From Atopsyche davidsoni (taxonomy: Eukaryota; Arthropoda; Insecta; Trichoptera; Hydrobiosidae): 64,000 bases of DNA. The stretch spans positions 6,650,501 to 6,714,500 of the forward strand of contig JAILWY010000025.1 of assembly GCA_022113835.1 (NCBI GenBank). Reading direction: 5' to 3'. This document shows, in pieces, positions 54,101 to 61,872 of the stretch. A program made the position numbers and the translations under genes. Below the pieces are notes generated by a model. It worked only from the letters and a program-made list of their open reading frames with translations. It made no database searches and was not told where the DNA came from. Within the stretch, counting starts at the first letter, position 1, and every line of letters begins with the position of its first letter.

Positions 54101-55659
54101 TGTTTAGTACAAAATATTTATATACTTCTCCTAGTCAACATTGTAGTATAGTAAATATGAAGTATTACATACTTATAAACTAAGTTGGTATTATAAAAAA
54201 AAAACTATCAAATGACATGAGCACTATTAGTGGACGTGGCTGGGTTGGGAGTGGTTAGGTTACCATTCGGGTTGCTGGTGGTGGGGCTTGCGGCCTGCGT
54301 CTGCACTATTTCCTTGACGGGCACCATCACGCACTTCTGGCACAGCACCTCCTTTCCGGTGAACGTCACCTTTTCTCCAGAAGGGAAGGCTTGCCTGGAA
54401 CACCACAAACACAATCAGGTACATGTAGAGTGAGAGAGCAAAGTGACATGTGATTTCTGGTGTATTAAGATGCGCTGGACCCTTACCGGCATCTTGCGCA
54501 GGTGAAGCACTTTTGATGGTAGGTGTTACCGAGGGCTGAGACCACCTCCCCCTCCACGTATGTGTTGCAGGCGGCACAGCGCGTCCCAAACATCTTCTGG
54601 TAGTCCTGAAACCGGCACAAAGGCACTTGAGTTAAGCTACAGGCAAAATATATAAAAGGCCACAGGTAGAATTTAAAAAAAAACCTTTATTGTATGAAAT
54701 AATAAGCCACCATTTGGGAATCAGACTTGGCGATCGTAGACTTACAGTATTCACATACAAATGATGGCTTTATTCCTTGATTAAGTATCAAAAGCTGACA
54801 GTATATCAGACCTAGTTAACGGAAGTAGAAGAGTGGAGTTGTATACTCTAAACAAGATAATTCTATTGACTTATCAGGCATCAAATTCTGTTTCTCATAA
54901 ACTTATCTTCATACAATTAGACCCAAGTCAAAAACCTTCACCGAGTAGGCAATTACTTTAGCTTCATTAACTCATTTAGTCAATGTCGTTAGGTTGAAAT
55001 AACGAGAGGTTATTAAGTCATTTCATGTAAAATAGTATGGAATTTTTCTACATCGTCACCTCAAAACAGCAGGGCATGAATAAATCTTAGTTACATATCA
55101 AGTATACTTGAAAATGTATGAAATATTTGGAGCAAGAATCTTGACTTACTTCTATACAAATATTTCATGTAAAAAAATTAAAAAACCTTTTGAGATAAGT
55201 TTCTATGAAAAATATTATAATGGTAATTTGTATGTTTTTAAGTTATCCTATATTGCTTGTATGGACCAGGTGTCACGTGAGAAAAATAAATAGATGCTGT
55301 GAAGAATCTGAACTCCTTAATAAAGCATTATGATCATAATACACCAACACACAGCGAGGCTTACAAATTCTTGTATTTGTTTCACGATGGGAGATTTCCA
55401 TAGGATGTGTCTGTGAATAATTTTAATATTTTCGTGTTATCAGATAGGGTAGCGACGTGGAGTTTAGAGATTTGCAGTCATGGTGTGGGAATTACCTGTG
55501 GACAGTAGTAAACATTGTCCTTGCAGAAGAAGCCGCCGTGGGCTAGTGAGGTGCCGCAGGTCCGGCACACGAAACATGTCATATGGAAATACTTGTCCGT
55601 CACGCGCAGCACCTCCCCGGAGCACTTCTTCGTACATGCTTGACAGTATGTTTTCTTCC
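36077..55659 (-). CDS. Unc-115: Unc-115 / actin-binding LIM protein (19 successive coding exons; 5' end missing)
   Basis: Cytoskeletal adaptor of the abLIM family. In flies and worms Unc-115 acts downstream of Rac in axon guidance and binds F-actin through its villin headpiece. Exons from 5' to 3': 55659-55496, 54605-54487, 54394-54264, 53996-53939, 53522-53360, 53113-53023, 52778-52654, 51789-51718, 50925-50721, 50449-50313, 50189-50078, 48603-48508, 48197-48050, 47939-47752, then 43323-43244 or 42449-42370, 40643-40574, 38632-38592, 36549-36322 and 36190-36077. Every junction keeps frame, giving about 780 residues. Numbering from the first visible residue, the LIM domains lie at about 6-64, 65-120, 140-198 and 199-252. 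A Ser/Pro-rich linker follows, and the villin headpiece is at about 718-780, ending RRARLF. The first exon reads in at a split codon, so at least one upstream coding exon is missing. Confidence 0.95.
36322..36549 (-). CDS. Unc-115: Unc-115 exon 18: linker and villin headpiece N-part
   Basis: 228 nt starting TAAELPVSSTFVGVLRAGAQ and containing RRSLPNMAHSHLVHEP, then KIYPYHLLLITNYRLPHDVD and RLNLE. KIYPY...LP..VDR.NLE is the N-terminal half of the villin headpiece. The acceptor is CTTGCAG|ACG and the donor GAG|GTACAT. Confidence 0.95.
36550..40573. other. Unc-115 introns flanking exon 17
   Basis: AT-rich, with only the micro-exon 38592-38632 supported. A short TGAAGATGCCAACCTAGCATGTTGGC stretch at about 37885-37910 has an inner inverted repeat (GCCAAC/GTTGGC) and may be a repeat fragment. 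I see nothing else. Confidence 0.6.
38592..38632 (-). CDS. Unc-115: Unc-115 exon 17: micro-exon
   Basis: 41-nt exon encoding (I)SGGSITDVDRSAM. The acceptor is GCCACAG|TC and the donor ATG|GTAAAT. Its length is exactly what converts phase 1 from exon 16 to phase 0 for exon 18. No other candidate in this interval does so. Confidence 0.85.
40574..40643 (-). CDS. Unc-115: Unc-115 exon 16: conserved linker
   Basis: 70 nt encoding GDFSFSGLGDKTHSTEFSSG and KSD plus one base. SGLGDKTHSTEFSSGKSD is a strongly conserved abLIM block. The acceptor is TTTCAG|GGA and the donor ATA|GTGAGT. Confidence 0.92.
40644..42369. other. Unc-115 intron between exons 15A and 16
   Basis: 1.7 kb of AT-rich DNA in which I see no exon, RNA gene or element end. 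Confidence 0.6.
42370..42449 (-). CDS. Unc-115: Unc-115 alternative exon 15A
   Basis: 80 nt with acceptor TTCCACAG|TG and donor GCC|GTAAGT, encoding (V)VSSLRQVPKPGYGLGARS and HTFSSSTA. It shares the P-x-PGY-x-L core with 15B and has the same length and phases. It matches the family linker (PKPGYGL) better than 15B, so it may be the ancestral form. Confidence 0.85.
42450..43243. other. Intron between alternative exons 15B and 15A
   Basis: 794 bp, AT-rich. If 15A and 15B are mutually exclusive this interval must not be spliced as a simple intron. It may carry the elements that stop 15B joining 15A, but no obvious docking pair is visible. Confidence 0.5.
43244..43323 (-). CDS. Unc-115: Unc-115 alternative exon 15B
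   Basis: 80 nt with acceptor GTGCTAG|TG after a pyrimidine-rich tract and a strong donor AAT|GTGAGT. It encodes (V)MHAPPRPGYSLRSSTLPA and TTRTNGCN. It starts with two bases and ends in phase 0, just like exon 15A. Splicing 15B to 15A would give a stop within five codons (TGG TGT CGT CGT TGA), so the two can only be used alternatively. Confidence 0.75.
43324..47751. other. Unc-115 intron between exons 14 and 15B
   Basis: 4.4 kb, very AT-rich. A minus-strand tRNA-like T-arm (GTGGATTCGAACTCC) at 47515-47530 suggests a SINE remnant. Nothing else is recognised. Confidence 0.6.
47752..47939 (-). CDS. Unc-115: Unc-115 exon 14: linker
   Basis: 188 nt encoding TPSASKEPTYRLRYESPVGA, then SPSRNLDHPRLFDDEDSSVN and MDRSSSYRGSVGRSVGQIPS. 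RTPSASKEPTYRLRYESP is a strong family block. The donor AACG|GTATGC leaves phase 1, which both alternative exon 15 copies accept. Confidence 0.94.
48050..48197 (-). CDS. Unc-115: Unc-115 exon 13: charged helix
   Basis: 148 nt encoding VRDPQLQKEERELAKIETGI, then AKVFLKNVKDREKVKQWKMS and NLDPRNAS. The QKEERELAKIETGIAKVFLK stretch is highly charged, probably helical, and typical of the family. The acceptor is ATGCGCAG|AA and the donor AGCAG|GTGAGT. Confidence 0.93.
48508..48603 (-). CDS. Unc-115: Unc-115 exon 12: acidic linker
   Basis: 96 nt encoding RRRRWSDSYKGMPLSDEDEN and GEANGKVNGKT plus one base. A basic patch is followed by an acidic stretch. The acceptor is TTCCAG|AA and the donor ACAG|GTCAGT. 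Confidence 0.9.
48604..50077. other. Unc-115 intron between exons 11 and 12
   Basis: 1.5 kb, containing the inverted-repeat element at 49611-49731 and otherwise nothing recognised. Confidence 0.6.
49611..49731. repeat. Foldback/MITE-like inverted repeat
   Basis: 36-bp arms (starting GTGCCGTGTTTCTT and ending AAGAAACGCGGCAT) match at about 30 of 36 positions around a 49-bp loop containing CTTCCTGAAGATGGTCCCAG. It could be a small DNA element. Confidence 0.6.
50078..50189 (-). CDS. Unc-115: Unc-115 exon 11: linker
   Basis: 112 nt encoding EPIELAHYPAASKPPPGYKP and KIERDDFPAPPYPYTDP plus one base. The acceptor is TTCCAG|GAA and the donor CCAG|GTGACT. Confidence 0.92.
50313..50449 (-). CDS. Unc-115: Unc-115 exon 10: linker
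   Basis: 137 nt encoding SNSSRGGTLYSRSSSKNSNR, then RALVDSIRSEAPRPKSPAMN and NE. It is Ser/Arg-rich and likely phosphorylated, as family linkers are. The acceptor is TTCCAG|CT and the donor GAG|GTAACT. Confidence 0.9.
50721..50925 (-). CDS. Unc-115: Unc-115 exon 9: linker
   Basis: 205 nt beginning HYGSYWSRVGSPGLVLREYG and ending PTSPHFHRPH plus one base. SPGLVLREYG is a conserved abLIM linker motif. The acceptor is CTGCAG|CAC with a poor pyrimidine tract, and the donor is ACT|GTGAGC. Confidence 0.88.
50926..52653. other. Unc-115 introns flanking exon 8
   Basis: AT-rich apart from the exon at 51718-51789. A minus-strand tRNA-like T-arm CAGGTTCAATCCCTG at 52067-52081 marks a probable SINE remnant. 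No other feature. Confidence 0.6.
51718..51789 (-). CDS. Unc-115: Unc-115 exon 8: linker
   Basis: 72 nt, phase 0 at both ends, encoding FSMRSRTPSLNGSLYSPYSS and LNRK. SRTPSLNGSLY resembles the linker of insect abLIM proteins. The donor GTTTGAC is weaker than the others. Phase symmetry means the exon could be skipped without changing frame. Confidence 0.85.
52654..52778 (-). CDS. Unc-115: Unc-115 exon 7: LIM4 end and linker
   Basis: 125 nt encoding GAIWHPRC (last LIM4 ligands) and then a linker, ATDSEADRASSVAVSDMQ. The acceptor is ATTTCAG|GA and the donor CAG|GTGACC. It is GC-rich compared with surrounding introns, as are most exons of this gene. Confidence 0.9.
53023..53113 (-). CDS. Unc-115: Unc-115 exon 6: LIM4
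   Basis: 91 nt encoding AGDNHHFHPTCARCTKCGDP, then FGDGEEMFLQ plus one base. It supplies the His/Cys ligands in the middle of LIM4. The acceptor is ATTTCAG|GCT and the donor CAAG|GTGCAC. Confidence 0.93.
53360..53522 (-). CDS. Unc-115: Unc-115 exon 5: LIM3 end and LIM4 start
   Basis: 163 nt encoding QWHMWCFACRACGCVLHGEY, then YCEKDYQRLYGVRCAYC and FISGKVLQ. LIM3 closes and the next domain opens with CAYC. The acceptor is TTTCAG|G and the donor CAG|GTAAGG. Confidence 0.94.
53939..53996 (-). CDS. Unc-115: Unc-115 exon 4: LIM3 start
   Basis: A small 58-nt exon encoding (E)CAGCSQELSEGQALVALD plus two bases of Arg, which is the first zinc finger of LIM3. The acceptor is TTTCAG|AA and the donor ACAG|GTAAAT. 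Confidence 0.92.
54264..54394 (-). CDS. Unc-115: Unc-115 exon 3: LIM2 end and spacer
   Basis: 131 nt encoding RQAFPSGEKVTFTGKEVLC, then CQKC and a spacer ending SPTTSNPN. The donor AATG|GTAACC leaves one base that pairs with the AA of the next exon to give Glu. If this donor is not used, the frame stays open for 18 codons to a TGA at 54208-54210. Confidence 0.92.
54487..54605 (-). CDS. Unc-115: Unc-115 exon 2: LIM1 end and LIM2 start
   Basis: 119 nt starting DYQKMFGTRCAACNTYVEGE and ending CFTCARC plus two bases. DYQKMFGTRC is the conserved LIM1-LIM2 junction of abLIM proteins. The acceptor is TTTCAG|GAC and the donor CG|GTAAGG. Confidence 0.94.
54606..55495. other. Unc-115 intron between exons 1 and 2
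   Basis: 890 bp, AT-rich. I see nothing recognisable. Confidence 0.6.
55496..55659 (-). CDS. Unc-115: Unc-115 exon 1 (first found): LIM1
   Basis: 164 nt beginning with two bases of a split Gly codon, then KKTYCQACTKKCSGEVLRV and on to DNVYYCPQ. Zinc ligands of LIM1 are visible (CQAC, FHMTC, CRTC, YYC). The acceptor is TTTTGCAG|GG and the donor CAG|GTAATT. The phase needs an upstream exon ending with one codon base, probably G. Confidence 0.93.
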
Positions 55660-57665
55660 CTGCAAAAACAGAAAATAAAAATTAATATCATCATTAGTGT
55701 ACACAGATAAAGTGCGAATAAAAGAGCAAAGAACAAAGTAAGGTTATTTTAGGGGAAGAGTTTATATTACATAAAGTAAAATAGTTGGAACAATAAAATA
55801 ATAAAATTGGAATAATAAAATACTAGGAATTATATTAATAATGCTTTTCCATGAACCAACGCATGTGGCCCACTTTGTTCAAATTTCAACAGGCTACCTC
55901 GTTAATTTCTATAACCCACAAAGCTTTCTTAGGTCTTATGCCACATTGTTTTATTTCGATTTTGAGTCCTACGTTAGTGCTAGGGCAAAAACATAAGATT
56001 CAACATTAAAATAAATAAACACAATCAAAACGCTTTACAGAAAAAAGACGAGATAAATGAGAAGCCAAGTTAAGAACAAGGCGGAAGATTTGTGTTTAGA
56101 ATCAGAAATCCGGAAGAATTAAATGCAGATCTCCATTTGTCGTCCGTGATGGATGACGTCCGATTTATTATTGTGTATCAAATATAAATCCATTTATTTA
56201 ATCCCAGGCCGGTAGATTTAGACAGTCTGGGAATAAATCAGCCGAGTGGCATGTTTTATACGTAAATAAAGCTATTAAATAATGCCTAGACCAGACGGCC
56301 TAAAAAATCTATCCGGCTATAAAAAAAAAAGGTTGATTCGTGTGACATGTGAAATCCCACACAATGCTTAATTCAGAATTGGGAAATACAAAAAGAACAT
56401 TAAGTAAATATTGCTAATATAGCGACCTCATGGTGCATTAAGTTTTTTTTTTTTAATAATTAATGATATTTCCATTTGTATATGGAAAATAAAAAATACA
56501 AGGACTCATGATAAAAAACCGTACGCCTACTTAAAATTTAACTGCATTGGCACAGTTTTCTAGCCAATATGACAGAGTATTTCTGATCGGGCCACCGGTG
56601 GATGCGGTCACCAACACCATAATCCAAGCAGGCTCTGGATCCAACTGCTCGCTTTTCTTTTCTAGTCATAAAATTTGTGGTCTCTGGGGTCACGGAGAAA
56701 CTCGCGATAGAGATCATTTTCTCTCTCTCGTGCAACCCCTAGACGCGACCACGACACAACAGAATTTTTTTGCAGTCGATTGGCAGAATTGACATCTTTC
56801 TGCTTCTGCTCTTCATAAAATGTTATACTAATGATAGTCATTTCATCAATTATGGGAATCTCTTATTGATTGATAAGTGTTCACATGTTTCGGCGGCCGT
56901 TGTCATTACAAAAACTCATTTCTTAGGTGTTGTATAGTATTTTAGGTTTTTTTTTTCTTGTTACATCGTTTCAGTCCCGACACTGTAACATTCCATGAAC
57001 CGAGAACTAATCTTGATCTTTTACTCTTCGAAAAGATCCAGTGAGGACACGATGGAGCTGCTTTGGTTTGGGGGTATCGTAGGGTTTAACCGGTAGACTT
57101 GAGTAATCTTTAATCAGACTGCAGGGGACCGTTCGGCCTGGGGGACTGAAGGGCTCAGCCTGTGCACCCATTCGAAGTGAGTACAGTGACCAGGCAGACT
57201 CAAGAGTCGCAGTCAGGGGAGCAGGGGAGCAGGGGAGCAGGGGAGCAGGGGAGCAGGGGAGCCCCCCGCCGGCCGCTTCGCACGGACGCCACGCGACAAA
57301 TGCGTTTTTAAACACCGCGATTTGGTGTGTGTGTGTTATTTTTTAGTCGCCGGCCGAGTCCCACGCCCGGCGCCGGATCTGCGCTCCTGATGACGGCAAT
57401 TAAGAGATAAATATTTGAACGAACGTCGGTTCCGCGTCTTCGGAGAGCGAAGATTGGAAAAAAAAAAAAAAAAACATAACAGTATTGAAGATAAACATAT
57501 TTTACTGTACTCTTTCTAGTTCTAGTTTCTTTTGGCTGTTTCGGCAGAACAAAAAAAAAAGAATTGTTTGGTGGGATTATGTGTTGGGGTGGGTGGTTGT
57601 GGGTGAAGGGGTGGATGGGCCTTTTTGTTTAGAGACAGTCTTCTAGGTTATATTCCAGAAGGTGG
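55660..57665. other. Sequence upstream of Unc-115 LIM1 exon
   Basis: The next Unc-115 coding exon upstream should end with one codon base, but no convincing one is found. 57000-57420 is CpG-rich and includes an 8-bp tandem repeat. It could hold a 5' UTR exon or promoter. The rest is AT-rich. Confidence 0.4.
57214..57261. repeat. 8-bp tandem repeat
   Basis: Six perfect copies of CAGGGGAG. The minus-strand open frame across it (CSPAPLLP-type repeats) is probably a by-product. Confidence 0.95.
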
Positions 57666-58132
57666 CTAGATCGAAGGGTTTGGGACTAAGGGGGTGGAGA
57701 TTTGGAAGGAGTGGATCGTCTTCGTGTTTGTGTCTCTGTGGAGTTGTGCATTTTGGACGAACCACGGGGCATTGAGTGCCCAGCGTAGGGTTTTGTTTTG
57801 AATGACTTGGAGAGGCTTGTGCCTCTCCGGAGGGATGTATCCCCAGATGGGGCAGGCGAAGGTTAGGATTGGATGGTTTTCAGGAGAAGGATTTTGTTGG
57901 AGGGAGAGAGTGGGGATAGGATTCCGGTTGCGGCTTTTGCTTTGGAGGCTGTTATTCTGACGTGAGGGGTCCAGGATAGATTCCCGTCGAATGTGAGTCC
58001 TAGGTATTTGACTTTTTTCTTCGCCGCCGTCCAGTACTCGGCATTGTCATTTGGGTGATTTTGAGTTGAGCGCACCACTCCGAGATCGGTACATTTTAAC
58101 ACTTGTTTCGCCCTATCCAAGATCGTTCTCAA
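57666..58132 (-). pseudogene. Jockey-like non-LTR retrotransposon reverse transcriptase, 3' fragment
   Basis: The minus strand encodes KKKVKYLGLTFDGNLSWTPH and then SKAKAATGILSPLSPSNK, in one frame to a stop at 57863. A frameshift near 57880 leads to TFACPIWGYIPPERHKPLQV, QNKTLRWALNAPWFVQNAQL and HRDTNTKTIHSFQ, ending at 57666-57668. These are C-terminal reverse transcriptase blocks of jockey-clade elements. 5' truncation and the frameshift show it is dead. Confidence 0.85.
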
Positions 58133-59960
58133 TCAAATGTACATTTTTATGGAAGATACCCTTCGCGGTGAATACGAATACCGGTGTTATATTAGCAATA
58201 TAGAGTATCATGGTATATATCAGTCAAATGTACGTGTTCATGAAAAATACACGTTAGCATACTCAAACGCAGTGTAATATTGATTAGTAGAGTACGAATG
58301 CGGAGTGTAGACCCGCGTAGCCCCGCCGTGCGTTATCTCACGGCTAAAAATAAAAGACAATTTCCACAATGGCTTACTGCTCGTTAATGCCCGCGACTCG
58401 CGCTCGCTCGCGCCCGGACGTAGTGATGGCCGCGATCGAATTATACCAACTCATAAACTCATGCAAAAAAGGGTTTTTCACACCCATATCCTTCCCCAGC
58501 ACACATTCAGTGACAAAAATTAAAATATCCGTGTACGCAACCGCCTAAGCCACAACGTGTAAGCCCGCAGTGTCAGGTGATATGCATATACCGTATTGTA
58601 AGAAATATTGTAAATCAACAAAAAACTAAATAAAGAATCTTGAAATTTAATATTAAAAAATATCCGTACACTCAATTATTCTTCTACATATCTATTAATT
58701 AATCAAATAAAAATGTCACTACAAATTATTGATAATTCGATTACACCCACAATTAAAAAAAATATTCGAAAAAACCAATCACTACGAAAGATTCGATTAT
58801 ATCCATAATTACAGCATTAATCGATACTCCGATTGCACCCATCAGCATAAAATTAATTCGTTCGAACGAACCGATCACCATCGAAGATCCATGATTCGAT
58901 TACATCATTACAACATCCATTCGAATGATCCTATCATTCTATGCAATCGCTTATTCGATTAATCTTATCGGCGTATCGTCAATTAAATAATTTATTCGAA
59001 TTGAATCGATTAGGCCCACCACTATGCAGGTACGGCGGGACAAGCGCGATACAGTCGAGTCATTATCTCTAGCAAACTATTCTCAAGCGAAATACACTCC
59101 AAGTATTGTTTAAATAAATACAGCCTTATGTGTACAAGTATTCAAGAACCTTGAATAAAAATCATGGCAGATACAAATACATCCCTCCTACAAAATAAAC
59201 AATAGTGTACGTTAACTCCTCTAAAGTAAACCTTATAAAAAAATATAGATATATCTATGAGAATGTATTGTCGTCGGTCTGCACGCTGGCAGCTAATGCG
59301 CGATATAGCTTACCAGCTCTACAAGCCGAAATATTATTTAATATAAGAAAGTACACTTGCGATGCTTAATATTACTTTGATGTCGTGCTGCAATGAAAAC
59401 AGCAAATAAAAAATTATATTATAATGTATATGCAAATTCTTGGCCAACGGCAAACAACGTGAGGTCTAAAGTATAATATGTGTATACAATATAACGCAGT
59501 GCTCGAGGCAAGGTGGTGCACAGTGGTTCGGCTGCAACAAGCTGGAAAATCAACGAGCCAAATAGCTAGGAGATTACAAGCAAATCACGCTTGTTTAAAA
59601 GTGGAGTGTTATAAATTAAGCTCTGTCTGTCATGGAGAAATCATCGCCCTGAATCCTTCCTAGTTTTAAATAAACAAAGGCTTTATGTATTCTTTGGACA
59701 AAGAGTCTAAAGAAACAGCTGAAAGGCGAAAGCGCTCACAAACAAAAGTCACTTGGCTTCTCGCGTGTGTTGGTAGCGTCGTTATTTCGCCGCCTGTATC
59801 ACAATGAGAGCAATTAAATGTACTTCGTTTTTAATTACACAATGACCTCTAATTGACTCATTTGATCTTAAAAGGGCTTTAACGGCACGTCAGCTAAAAA
59901 TATTTAATATAATGAAATGTGATCTTTTTCAGGAATGAGGCTAACTTTTCAGTCCTTACG
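58133..59960. other. Intergenic, repeat-derived
   Basis: No gene is supported. 58380-58440 is CpG-rich. 58737-59010 is enriched in ATTCGATTA-type motifs. At 59500-59580 the plus strand encodes VVRLQQAGKSTSQIARRLQ, which resembles the helix-turn-helix of Tc1/mariner transposases but is too short to assign firmly. Confidence 0.4.
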
Positions 59961-59964
59961 ACCC

Positions 59965-60103
59965 AATAATAATAATATGATTAAGCACATTTTTTAACAC
60001 ATCGAACATGATTAAAATAACGCTCAGAAAAATATAATCGTGACTTGTGTGAGATTCGAAGCTTACATGGCCGGTGCATTATCCATTATGCTAACGAGCC
60101 ACT
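59965..60103 (-). mobile_element. tRNA-headed SINE
   Basis: The minus strand begins GTGGCTCGTTAGCATAATGG (A box) and reaches TTCGAATCTC (B box) about 50 bp on. A body follows with ACAAGTCACGATTATA and GTGCTTAATCATATTATTATT, ending in ATT repeats. The body is a diverged version of each arm of the palindrome at 22844-23009. Confidence 0.65.
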
Positions 60104-60698
60104 GCAACATGGCGAGAATTTTCAACAATCATAATTGACATTATGATTGACACAACTGACAATCGAATGGTAATCAACCAAGAGTGTCCCTCTTGAGTTT
60201 TGTTTACTTGGGTTGCATGTTTGCAGTTTGCAGAAACCGGTCGCACGAAAAAAAAAAAAAAAAACTCTTTTTCAACGCTTATCTTCATTCTCAAGGTCGC
60301 GGGATAAGGAGCGCCCGTCAATCAGAGGCCCGATGATACAAGACGCGGGCCGCAAATTCCCGAGTTACATCACTCATTAGCGGGACAACGCGTGACGTCA
60401 CCAATTTAGAGTTCCGCTTGTCGCGAGTCAAGGGCGACATCGCGGCCCCATCGAGGCGTAGGTCAGTTACGCGGCGAGGTGCAGACAGACACGACTTGCA
60501 ACCGACTTGCAGCTGGCCAATAGCGTCCAAAACCACAAAACACCCAAAATAAAGGGACACCCAAAATAAAGGGACACCAAAATCGGTTGCAACTGCCGCG
60601 GCGGGTGTACGGGCCTTGGGGGGGCCGAGACCAGGGATGGGTTCATTATCGAGTTATTTGATAAATTTTTTTCGAAAAATCTACTGCACCAATGGAGA

Positions 60699-60831
60699 AA
60701 ATAAATGAAATGACACGATTTCGCAAATGAGTGACAAAAGCTTGCAGGTAAAAATACACCTTTATATGTCGAAGTACGCGGAGCTGACTCGGAAATCGAA
60801 AGCGAAGCGAATCGTGTCATTTCATTTATTT
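60699..60831. repeat. Inverted repeat, 25-26-bp arms
   Basis: Left arm AAATAAATGAAATGACACGATT plus TCGC; the right arm at 60807-60831 is its reverse complement with one base less. Spacer is about 82 bp. It may be a small foldback element. Confidence 0.75.
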
Positions 60832-61472
60832 AACTGTCGCTTTGTTTTTCTATATTGATACATAATATTTAAAAAATTATAAATTATATTTATCTATTTT
60901 TAATTATATAATTAACGTTCTTATTTAAGGTCACAAAAAGTCTTGAAGATGTTGAAAATTTTGATAAAATGACGACTTTTCAAAACCAAAATTTTGATTT
61001 TTTATTACAACTGAAAAAGGACACCTAAATGCTTAGGGTTCTAGATCCGTCGGTCATAATAATCTCCTTCAAACGGGAAACACATTTTTATCATATTAAA
61101 AGTAAATTTATAGATTTAAAAAAAAAATCATATATGTAGAAGAAGGAATGTATCTAACTTTTGGCATTAAAAATTTTCTATTAGTGCAGTTAATTTTTAC
61201 AAAACTCTAAAATGGACCCATCCCAAGTCTCAGAGCCCCCTTAATTTCAAATACGTGAAATATATGAAATAAAACCTTATACCTGAGTTATGAAATTCTA
61301 TATACGATATTAAGATGCATAGCGAATACGTGACGCGTGTGAATAAAAATCAATGGAATGCAAAGTAAATGTGAGCCCAAAAGTGCTAACAATAGATTTT
61401 TAATAAGCCGGCATGAATGAATGCACGATAGCAACATATTACAAGCAGAAGAACATGCACGCAACAACTGTA

Positions 61473-61872
61473 CCTGACATGATACGTGCAAGAGTAGAGC
61501 AGAAGAAACACTTGTTGATATGTTGATATCAAAACTATAGCGCATGACACGATACGTGTAAGAGTGATCTAAAAGAAACGGCCGTCGATGCTCCGACAGC
61601 AGATCGCCACATGGCGATACCACGCGTCCACGAGCAGCCGAGCATGACATAATATATGTAAAGAATGCATCTAACAAACAAAAAAAAGAAAGAAGAAAAA
61701 AAAAAAACAAGGCAGCGCAGAGGAAGCAGTCGTTGAAGTGCCGACAGCAGATCGCCCGCGGAGATATCGCAGCGCTCGCGTCACGTCACGTCGCGTCACG
61801 TCACGTCACGCTCGGCAGGGCACGCGTCATGAATGAGCCAGTCACGCGCGTTACGCGTTACGCGTTACGCGT
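61473..61872. repeat. Irregular tandem repeats and short arrays
   Basis: TGACAYGATACGTG-type units recur near 61476, 61544 and 61644. GACAGCAGATCGCC recurs at about 61597 and 61743. The block runs into TCACG pentamers (61778-61811) and GTTACGC heptamers (61848-61872). Confidence 0.65.

Noticed and set aside
57007..57315. 102-codon minus-strand frame with CSPAPLLP repeats, considered as Unc-115 exon 0
   Set aside because: The repeats come from an 8-bp tandem array, and the possible donor (AGA|GTAAAAG) ends in phase 0, not phase 1.
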